Source of the DNA: CAZCWX01 sp964502465
GTDB lineage: Bacteria; Desulfobacterota; Binatia; Bin18
Reading direction: 5' to 3'
DNA: 5,523 nt
NCBI GenBank assembly: GCA_964502465.1
Contig: CAZCWX010000275.1
Coordinates: forward strand, 1 to 5,523
The notes beneath the pieces are model-generated. The model was not told the DNA's origin, did no database searches, and saw only the letters and a program-made list of their open reading frames with translations. The translations under genes were made by a program, and so were the position numbers. Every line of letters begins with the position of its first letter. Position 1 is the first letter of the stretch. Below are positions 1 to 4,622 of the stretch, piece after piece.

Positions 1-471
1 AACTGACTTTGCTTCGACTCGTTTCTGTAGTTGGACATCAATCGGAAGACGCTCTCCCAACGCTGTGAGGATTTGCGGCATCGCTTCACTCAAGCCACCG
101 GGAGTAAGCTGAATCGGTACCGCGACCGGTTCTTCATCGAACCAGGTGCCCAGCGCACCGACGGTAATACCGGGCAGGAGCAGCGGAATGACCCGGTAGC
201 CATCGCTGGCCCGTCGCTTCTCAACCTCCAGCGCTTTGCGGACCTCCTTGCGCACCCAAGGCGAATTGACTGTCTGCGGACTGAGGACAACAAGAACCTG
301 TCGCGCCTGTTCGATTGCCTGTTCAATTTCCGGGGCCAGCTTGTGCCCGCCGTGCAGATTGCGGGAATCGACCCATACCGTTATCCCTTGACTTTCCAGG
401 GCTACACGGAGGTCTTTGACAAAGCCGTCATCCGCACTGGCGTGGGAAATAAAAACCAAATCCGAGTTCAT
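1..471 (-). CDS. TIR-domain protein, N-terminal part (runs off left edge)
   Basis: Reading the minus strand from ATG at 471 gives 157 uninterrupted codons to the window edge, so the gene is partial at its 3' end. The product begins MNSDLVFISHASADDGF, a classic TIR box 1 (F7-I8-S9-H10). Next come helix A (VKDLRVALESQG), a strand plus BB-loop stretch (GITVWVD, about residues 29-35), LAPEIEQAIEQAR, then VLVVLSP and SPWVRKEV. Glu76 in W-V-R-K-E sits where TIR NADases carry the catalytic glutamate. The RVIPLLLPG strand follows at about 93-101. The TIR fold seems to end near residue 140, and the chain continues. GGAGAGG at 475-481 is a good SD for this start. Bacterial TIR domains are NAD+-consuming or signalling modules, often at the N-terminus of multidomain defence or STAND-type proteins; which kind this is cannot be seen here. 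TIR identity is secure; a defence role is inference. Confidence 0.9.
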   Translation of the reverse strand, partial: MNSDLVFISHASADDGFVKDLRVALESQGITVWVDSRNLHGGHKLAPEIEQAIEQARQVLVVLSPQTVNSPWVRKEVRKALEVEKRRASDGYRVIPLLLPGITVGALGTWFDEEPVAVPIQLTPGGLSEAMPQILTALGERLPIDVQLQKRVEAKSV

Positions 472-496
472 ACACCTCTCCATGCGACGGGATACC

Positions 497-525
497 AGTA
501 TTACAGGTGAAGCCGCCGCCAACAA
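497..525 (-). promoter_or_regulatory. Candidate promoter of the TIR gene
   Basis: On the minus strand, TTGTTG (520-525) lies 17 bases before AATACT (497-502). AATACT is preceded by TGT, giving an extended -10 element. The expected transcript start near 490 leaves a leader of about 20 bases containing the GGAGAGG ribosome site. The -35 matches consensus at only 3 of 6 positions and the -10 at 4 of 6. The spacing and extended -10 are what make it credible. Confidence 0.35.
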
Positions 526-548
526 GGCGAAACGTACATCTCTCGCCT

Positions 549-585
549 AGCTCATTTGCGGTTTTTGGCAAATGAGGGCTTTTTT
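549..585 (+). terminator. Intrinsic terminator on the plus strand, no upstream gene visible
   Basis: CTCATTTGC (551-559) pairs perfectly with GCAAATGAG (568-576) around an 8-base loop. An alternative register pairs AGC (549-551) with GCT (578-580) past a two-base bulge, bringing the stem right up to the T tract at 580-585. The T tract is on the plus strand, so the element ends rightward transcription. Only the leftward TIR gene lies before it. A smaller hairpin (AGGCGA 525-530 with TCGCCT 543-548) sits directly upstream. It could end a small RNA, be the tail of a lost gene, or insulate the genes to the right. Confidence 0.6.
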
Positions 586-622
586 GCTATTGTCCGTGGA
601 GAATAGCAAAGGAGGGGGCTGT

Positions 623-688
623 ATGCAGGGACTCGAAGGCGTGAAGGTGCTCAAACTGGGGCATAAAGAAGAGCAGGTATTGTTTTGA
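623..688 (+). pseudogene. 5' remnant of a CaiB/BaiF-type (family III) CoA-transferase
   Basis: A 21-residue frame starts at ATG 623 behind an excellent SD (AAAGGAGG, 608-615, seven-base spacer) and stops at TGA 686-688. Its first 14 residues, MQGLEGVKVLKLGH, match the conserved N-terminus of family III CoA-transferases, which typically read LEGVKVLELG followed by a small-residue loop and an ATKLLADLGAEVIKVE-type helix. Here the similarity stops after the histidine and the frame closes with KEEQVLF. An intact member has about 380-400 residues, so nearly all the gene is missing. The VOC gene starts 64 bases after the stub's stop, so the two may once have been co-transcribed. The resemblance is from memory over a short stretch: likely but not certain. 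It could also now act as a leader peptide. Confidence 0.5.
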
Positions 689-752
689 AAAGGGAACGGC
701 AAAGACGGCGAATGCAGAATAAAACCTGGAACGTGAAAAACAGGGAGGGAGT

Positions 753-1217
753 ATGATTCAAGGGATTCATCATACAGCGATTTCGACGGGCGATCTGGAA
801 CGCGCCCTGCGATTCTATCGAGACCTGCTCGGATTCGAGGAAGTGTTTTCCTCCGCGTGGGAGGTCGGGACCGAGGAGGTCGACCGCATTGTGGGGTTAA
901 AGGGGTCGTCGGCGCAGGTAGTGATGTTGAGAGCCGGAAACGCCTGCATTGAACTGTTTCAGTATGCAACGCCGCATCCCAAACCGAGCGAAGTCGATAG
1001 ACCCGTGTGCGACCATGGGATCACCCATATTTGCCTGCAAGTAACGGACATTGATGCTGAGTACGCGCGCTTGCAAGCGGCCGGAATGCGTTTTCACTGT
1101 CCGCCGCAGGCAAGGAGCGGCATCCGTGTGACGTATGGACGGGACCCCGACGGCAACGTGGTGGAACTGCTTGAGGTGACCGAACCAGAGAGCATGCCTG
1201 TCGTGCGAGCTGGATAG
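753..1217 (+). CDS. VOC-superfamily metalloprotein (glyoxalase / methylmalonyl-CoA epimerase-like)
   Basis: The 154-residue product has two beta-alpha-beta-beta-beta modules, the usual size for single-subunit VOC proteins. Module 1 opens with GIHHTAISTGDLERALRFYR and LLGFE. Module 2 opens with GITHICLQVTDIDAEYARL and ends with GRDPDGNVVELLE. The expected metal ligands are present: His7, Glu67 (IELF), His92 and Glu138 (VVELLE), an H/E/H/E set like glyoxalase I; methylmalonyl-CoA epimerase has Gln at the second site. A divalent-metal cytoplasmic isomerase, lyase or dioxygenase is expected, but the reaction cannot be read from sequence. There is no signal peptide. GGGAGGGAG just before ATG 753 fixes the start. 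Upstream lies a CoA-transferase remnant, which weakly favours a CoA-ester or aromatic substrate. Downstream is degraded sequence, so the gene is now probably monocistronic. Fold assignment is firm; substrate is unknown. Confidence 0.9.
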   Translation: MIQGIHHTAISTGDLERALRFYRDLLGFEEVFSSAWEVGTEEVDRIVGLKGSSAQVVMLRAGNACIELFQYATPHPKPSEVDRPVCDHGITHICLQVTDIDAEYARLQAAGMRFHCPPQARSGIRVTYGRDPDGNVVELLEVTEPESMPVVRAG

Positions 1218-1355
1218 CCTGCCGATATTCCCGCAACGAGGAATTCTTGACTGGGCCAACCTGGTGTCTGTAGGTGAAGACTGGTGGATTATTGACCGGG
1301 TGAAATCAAGTGAATTTCCTCAGAGTACGACTGTGGCTGCGGGTGGCGCAAAACC

Positions 1356-1637
1356 ATGACCAGCTGGTGGAATCGGGCAAGGCGTTCGCGATACCACCCT
1401 CTTCTGGTGTGTGGCGTGCTCATCGCCTTCGTGGTCTCTACAGTGTCGGGAAAACAGGCTGAAGCCATGATCACAAAAATCATTCTTGAGAGCGTCCAGT
1501 CTCCTGCCTTCGGGGAGCGGATCTCGCCGCGTTCCTTACTGTTGATTGAGGCAGAACAGACGTTCAGGAGGACTTTGGATATACAACTCCTTGCCTGTTT
1601 ATCTCCCATGCGGGGACGTATGTGCTACGTATGTTGA
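1356..1637 (+). pseudogene. 5' fragment of a secreted alpha/beta hydrolase (Abhydrolase_10-like)
   Basis: The frame encodes 93 residues. It opens with a textbook signal peptide: a basic n-region (RARRSR), a hydrophobic core (LLVCGVLIAFVVSTV) and an AEA cleavage motif near residue 37. The mature start, ITKIILESVQSPAFG, matches the conserved N-terminus of the 'alpha/beta hydrolase domain' family, which usually reads like I-x-I-x-S-V-x-S-P-T-F-x-G-x-S-F-G before a G-x-Y-E motif. After FG the similarity is lost and the rest looks random, ending in a cysteine-containing tail. In the frame starting at TCG 1510, S-G-S-G-S-R-R-V-P-Y follows, which may be the degraded G-x-S-F-G-x-V-G-x-Y stretch and would mean a frameshift. 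Family members have 450-650 residues, so most of the gene is gone. There is no strong SD. Signal peptide firm; family call moderate; expression doubtful. Confidence 0.45.
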
Positions 1638-1661
1638 CGCGTATCACGAGGAGATGAACGA

Positions 1662-1778
1662 ATGGCAGCCACGACGATCGTTGTCCACATTCCTGAGTCT
1701 CTCTTCCTCAAACTCAAACGCGCCGCGGATTTGAGGTGTTGGTCGTGCGCGAGATATACACGATTGCTTGATTCGTAG
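1662..1778 (+). pseudogene. 5' stub of an antitoxin-like (ribbon-helix-helix type) small protein
   Basis: ATG 1662 follows GAGGAG (1648-1653) by eight bases, which selects it over the overlapping ATG at 1654. The 38-residue frame begins MAATTIVVHIPESLFLKLKR AADL: a beta-strand, a proline-glutamate turn and a basic amphipathic helix. This is the usual opening of small RHH-like proteins that sit in toxin-antitoxin or nuclease-linked pairs. From about residue 25 the sequence turns into W/C/R-rich nonsense. In the frame two bases later, G-F-E-V-L-V-V-R-E-I-Y-T-I-A follows, resembling the expected next helix before a TGA at 1769. That points to a frameshift close to 1730. The gene at 1793 resembles the C-terminal part of the same kind of protein. 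Function is inferred from N-terminal pattern only. Confidence 0.4.
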
Positions 1779-1792
1779 CAGCGGAGGATGCC

Positions 1793-2068
1793 ATGTCCCA
1801 AACACCCTCTCCAGGAGAGCAAATCACTGCCCCAAATTCGCACTGGGTGCAATACGTTCCCGATGGGGCGGTGTCGGTTGCGGTAGAGGGTGCAACCCTA
1901 GTGCTGAAAGCCAGCACTGCGTTGCAAGAGCGGTTTGAAACCTTGCTGGCGAAGCGGAAAGCCGGGGCCTTGTCGGTCGAGGAGACCCGTGAGTACCAAG
2001 CGATGTGCGACCTGGATACGGCGCTGAGCTGGCTCAATCGCCTCGCTCGTGGGGCACGAACCGCGTGA
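1793..2068 (+). CDS. Small hypothetical protein, antitoxin-associated C-terminal helix type
   Basis: ATG 1793 has GGAGG five bases upstream, so translation is plausible. The product has 91 residues. Residues 1-40 are polar with short beta-like runs (WVQYVPDGAVSVAVEGATLVL). Residues 43-85 form two charged amphipathic helices, with ALQERFETLLAKRKAGALSV then ETREYQAMCDLDTALSWLNR. The pattern 'ERF-x-x-LL-x-K-x-x-x-G-x-L-x-x-E-E-x-x-E' followed by a D-x-x-L-x-x-L-x-x-x-A-R helix recurs at the C-terminus of small proteins next to HNH or PIN nucleases in cyanobacteria and other large-genome bacteria. The RHH-like stub 15 bases upstream could supply the missing N-terminus, making this half of a split gene with a functional internal start. 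No nuclease partner is intact downstream. There is no recognised catalytic motif. The CDS is probable; the role is unknown. Confidence 0.6.
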   Translation: MSQTPSPGEQITAPNSHWVQYVPDGAVSVAVEGATLVLKASTALQERFETLLAKRKAGALSVEETREYQAMCDLDTALSWLNRLARGARTA

Positions 2069-2306
2069 GTGCGCTATGGCCGTGTCCGCGTTCAGTCGGC
2101 GTGTCGTGCGTAATGAGGTGCCCTTGCCATGGGTCATCCCATCGCCAGCGCAAGTAAAGGACGTAGTGCACACTGCCATACGCCACCGACGCATAGCATT
2201 GACTAGGGCACCAGATGAGGTCGTCCTCCCATTGGATCTTCGTCCCCAGTTTCAGTTCTGCCCACTGACGTTCAAGTTGGGCGCGGATTTCAGCGTCACG
2301 ACTCAT
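2034..2306 (-). CDS. Tryptophan-rich small hypothetical protein, possibly 3'-truncated
   Basis: The minus strand encodes 90 residues from ATG 2306, with no family I recognise. The first 65 look like a genuine protein: a charged helix (MSRDAEIRAQLERQWAELKL), then GTKIQWEDDLIWC and a beta-rich segment, SVHYVLYLRWRWDDPWQGHLI, with six tryptophans in all. The last 25 residues (THDTPTERGHGHSALTRF onward) look like accidental read-through and overlap the end of the convergent gene at 1793-2068 by 35 bases. A deletion joining the two genes' 3' ends would explain this. Start choice is uncertain: ATG 2306 lacks an SD, whereas GTG 2330 (adding eight residues) has AAGG six bases upstream. The opposite strand is also open over this stretch but gives a less protein-like sequence. 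No function assigned. Confidence 0.4.
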   Translation of the reverse strand: MSRDAEIRAQLERQWAELKLGTKIQWEDDLIWCPSQCYASVAYGSVHYVLYLRWRWDDPWQGHLITHDTPTERGHGHSALTRFVPHERGD

Positions 2307-2330
2307 GATAGGAGTATCGTAACAAAACAC

Positions 2331-2650
2331 AGCCCGCCTTGCGAGCGAATAGGAGAACAGCAGTGTTACTTTTTCCTAACTCAGGATAGACCTCGACATT
2401 GCTTCGCCGGAACAGTCGTGGGAGTCGCCGACCTTGCAAATCCTGCAGGACAGACGTATGCAAAAAAGCGGAGGTCAACAGAGTGAACATCCGGCTCTTT
2501 CCTGCTCAGTTCTTCACGCGAGAAATGCTTCGGGCTTTTGCAACTGAGGGATGGTCACAGGCCCCGAGCACGAGATCTACGGAGATGACCCTGGAGAATG
2601 TCTTCACACGTTACTGAAATTCTTGCGCTCACTGGGGTAAGGAGGCAAAC
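2331..2650. other. Mostly non-coding stretch before the hydrolase gene
   Basis: No convincing gene fills this stretch, and its codon patterns look unlike the flanking intact genes. It holds one weak candidate ORF (2483-2617), a poor promoter-like pair (TTGCAA 2434-2439, 17-base gap, TATGCA 2457-2462) and the hydrolase ribosome site (AAGGAGG, 2639-2645). I see no strong terminator or palindrome. It is probably eroded sequence that also carries the hydrolase promoter. Confidence 0.5.
2483..2617 (+). CDS. Possible 44-aa peptide or gene tail
   Basis: GTG 2483 follows a clean GGAGG (2470-2474) by eight bases, and the frame runs 44 residues to TGA 2615-2617. It begins VNIRLFPAQFFTREMLRAFA and ends MTLENVFTRY. 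The ending faintly recalls the T-L-E-D-V-F tail of ABC-transporter ATPases of the drug-export type, so this could be the last piece of such a gene, but the match is too short to rely on. It ends 33 bases before the hydrolase start and could be its leader. Evidence is the SD and an open frame only. Confidence 0.2.
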   Translation: MNIRLFPAQFFTREMLRAFATEGWSQAPSTRSTEMTLENVFTRY

Positions 2651-4444
2651 ATGATTGTGCAGGTGCGTAAAAAATACAAAGTCGTGACCGAAAAGAGTGT
2701 GCCGATGCAGACGCGGGACGGCATCACGCTCTTTGCGGATGTGATCCGGCCGGATGCACCGGGCCGTTTTCCGGTCCTGCTGAGCCGAACGCCGTATAAC
2801 AAGAAGGGGATGGACGATCCCAATGGGCCCCATTACCTTTTCGCCCGTTATGGCTACATCGCGGTCATGCAGGACTGTCGCGGCCGCTTCGAGTCTGAGG
2901 GCGAATACGATACGATCTTTCAGGAGATCGCGGATGGCTACGATGCGGTCGAATGGGCCGCACGGCTGCCGTGGTCCAATGGGCGCGTCGGCACCACGGG
3001 TCAGTCCTATCTCGGCCTGACGCAGTATATGATCGCCTGTAACGATCCCATGCCGCCGTCACTGCAGGTGATGGCGCCCGTCTCGGCCTCGTCGGACTAT
3101 CACGCGAGCTGGATCTATCACACCGGGGGCGCGTCGCTATGGGGATGGATGGTGCCCTATGCTCTCTTCAAGGGGCTCAACACGCTCAAACGACGCAAGC
3201 GGGACGATCTTTTTGAAAAGGCTAAAGACTATGTCGAAGGAGGCGAGTTTCCCATTCCCCGCGAAACCCGGTTCGGCCTGAACGCTTTCACTCCGCTCAC
3301 CGACAAATGGTATCGCCACCTGCCGATCAAGGATTGGGGCAAGCTCCTGCAGGAGACTGCACCGTATTTTGCCGATCACATCACGCATGCCGACGACGGC
3401 GAGTACTGGTATCGCGCCAACGTCAACCGCCATGCCGCCAGTGTCAGCGTGCCGATGCTGCACGTCACCTCGTGGTATGACATCTTCGCCGAAGGCGGGC
3501 CGAGTGCGTATCAGAGCATCAAGGCGCACAGCCGCTTCGCCAAAGCGCGCAACGGGCAGCGACTGATCATTGGACCCTGGGGCCATCTGCTCCCCTATAC
3601 CGTGCCGAGCTCGCGCGGCACGGGTGATATCGATTTCGGACCGACTGCGCTGATTGACCTGACCGAAACGCTGCTACGGTGGTTCGATTACTGGCTCAAG
3701 GATATCGACAACGGCATCATCAACGAGCCGCCGGTCACCATCTTTACCCTCGGCGAGAACCGCTGGCAGCAACTTTCCGACTGGCCACCGCCCACCATGC
3801 GGCAGGTGCGCTATTTCCTGCACAGCCAGCAGGGGGCCAATTCCTTGCGCGGCGACGGTACGCTGTCCACCGTGCCCCCGGACCGGGAACGAGCGGATAC
3901 CTACGTCTACGATCCCAACGATCCCGTCCCATCGCTGGGCGGCAACAACCTCACCATTGATATAGGCGTGCAGGATCAGCGGCCGGTCGAAGAGCGCCAT
4001 GACGTGCTGGTCTACACGTCGGACCCGCTAGAGCAGCCGCTGGAGGTGACGGGACCCGTGGCCGTTGCCCTGTGGGCGTCGTCTTCGACCGTCGATACCG
4101 ACTTCACCGCCAAACTCGTGGACGTGCATCCGAATGGTTACGCCCAGAATCTCCTCGATGGCATCATCCGCGCGCGCTATCGGGAGTCCGCGAGCGCGCC
4201 ACAGCTGATGGAGGCGGGCAAGCCGTATCTGTTCACCATCGATCTGTGGGCTACGAGTAACGTCTTCCTACCGGGTCATCGTATCCGGCTTGAGATCAGC
4301 TCAAGCAACTTCCCGCGCTTCGACCGCAACCTCAATACTGGCGAGCCGTTCGGCGAGGGGACGAAGGGCGTGCCCGCGCGTCAGACGGTGTTCCACCAGG
4401 ACGACCTGGCCTCGTACCTCCTCCTGCCGGTTATCCCCAGGTAG
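2651..4444 (+). CDS. CocE/NonD-family serine hydrolase (X-Pro dipeptidyl-peptidase S15 fold)
   Basis: This is a complete 597-residue cytoplasmic-type hydrolase, normal for the family; AAGGAGG five bases upstream fixes ATG 2651. The alpha/beta-hydrolase domain opens with PMQTRDGITLFADVIRP (18-34) and RTPYNK (46-51); Tyr49 corresponds to the oxyanion-hole tyrosine of cocaine esterase. QDCRGRFESEGEY (74-86) follows. The nucleophile is Ser119 in GTTGQSYLG (114-122), the acid is Asp277 in SWYDIFAEGG and the base is His312 in GPWGHLLPY. The helical cap lies between about residues 150 and 260. The C-terminal jelly roll (PepX_C, about 350-590) shows PLEVTGPVAVALWASSS, DTDFTAKLVDVHPNG and RIRLEISSSNFPRFDRN. 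Members cleave acyl esters, amides or N-terminal X-Pro peptides, so the substrate is not predictable. No signal peptide is seen. It is single, with degraded sequence upstream and a convergent oxidoreductase downstream. The family is certain. Confidence 0.97.
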   Translation: MIVQVRKKYKVVTEKSVPMQTRDGITLFADVIRPDAPGRFPVLLSRTPYNKKGMDDPNGPHYLFARYGYIAVMQDCRGRFESEGEYDTIFQEIADGYDAVEWAARLPWSNGRVGTTGQSYLGLTQYMIACNDPMPPSLQVMAPVSASSDYHASWIYHTGGASLWGWMVPYALFKGLNTLKRRKRDDLFEKAKDYVEGGEFPIPRETRFGLNAFTPLTDKWYRHLPIKDWGKLLQETAPYFADHITHADDGEYWYRANVNRHAASVSVPMLHVTSWYDIFAEGGPSAYQSIKAHSRFAKARNGQRLIIGPWGHLLPYTVPSSRGTGDIDFGPTALIDLTETLLRWFDYWLKDIDNGIINEPPVTIFTLGENRWQQLSDWPPPTMRQVRYFLHSQQGANSLRGDGTLSTVPPDRERADTYVYDPNDPVPSLGGNNLTIDIGVQDQRPVEERHDVLVYTSDPLEQPLEVTGPVAVALWASSSTVDTDFTAKLVDVHPNGYAQNLLDGIIRARYRESASAPQLMEAGKPYLFTIDLWATSNVFLPGHRIRLEISSSNFPRFDRNLNTGEPFGEGTKGVPARQTVFHQDDLASYLLLPVIPR

Positions 4445-4513
4445 GGGTCGTGGGCGCGTGAAGAAACCGAGACGGGTGCGGTAGGGAACCGAGCATAATA
4501 AAGAAGTTGACCG

Positions 4514-4583
4514 TTCTTGTGTTGTGGTGCGGGCCTCTGGCCTGCACCGAGCCATGCAGGCGAGGACGCCTGCACCACAAGAA
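4514..4583. repeat. REP-like double-hairpin palindrome between convergent genes
   Basis: A 70-base palindromic unit. Outer arms TTGTGGTGC (4522-4530) and GCACCACAA (4572-4580) are perfectly complementary; TTCTTGTG (4514-4521) and CACAAGAA (4576-4583) form an alternative outer stem because TTGTG is duplicated on the left. Two inner hairpins are nested: GGTGCGGGCC (4526-4535) with GGCCTGCACC (4539-4548), ten pairs including one G-T, loop TCT; and TGCAGGCG (4555-4562) with CGCCTGCA (4567-4574), loop AGGA. Paired GC-rich hairpins with such arms are typical of dispersed extragenic REP/BIME elements. Lying between two 3' ends, it probably also stops transcription from both sides. Only one copy is in the window, so dispersal elsewhere is assumed. 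Confidence 0.7.
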
Positions 4584-4622
4584 TTGCTCAAGTTATGCTT
4601 GTCCCGATTCTAGGACCGTGCC

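Noticed and set aside
416..421. Perfect -35 hexamer TTGACA on the plus strand, considered as promoter for a small RNA ending at 585
   Set aside because: No acceptable -10 lies 15-19 bases downstream.
31..510. Plus-strand open frame of 159 codons
   Set aside because: It is antisense to the TIR gene, has no clear SD and no recognisable motif. The minus-strand reading gives clear TIR boxes.
547..969. Minus-strand frame of 140 codons, proline/serine rich
   Set aside because: It covers the terminator, the CoA-transferase remnant and the start of the VOC gene, and its low-complexity composition is typical of a shadow frame.
1213..1359. Stopless plus-strand stretch reading G-I-L-D-W-A-N-L-V then G-E-D-W-W-I-I-D-R-V
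   Set aside because: It looks mildly protein-like but has no ATG, no SD and no family I recognise. Too short to call a gene remnant.
1616..1634. Direct repeat ACGTATGT twice, three bases apart
   Set aside because: Only 8 bases and two copies. No inverted repeats or transposase nearby, so not convincing as a target-site duplication or operator.
2049..2486. Plus-strand frame of 145 codons; M-A-V-S-A-F-S-R-R-V-V-R-N at 2076 resembles the opening of some HNH nucleases
   Set aside because: The resemblance ends after about 13 residues, no Cys/His nuclease motif follows and no SD is seen. The minus strand looks more like coding sequence over 2100-2306.
3137..3586. Minus-strand frame of 149 codons, and other open frames inside 2651-4444
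   Set aside because: They are shadows of the hydrolase gene, whose catalytic motifs are continuous through the region.
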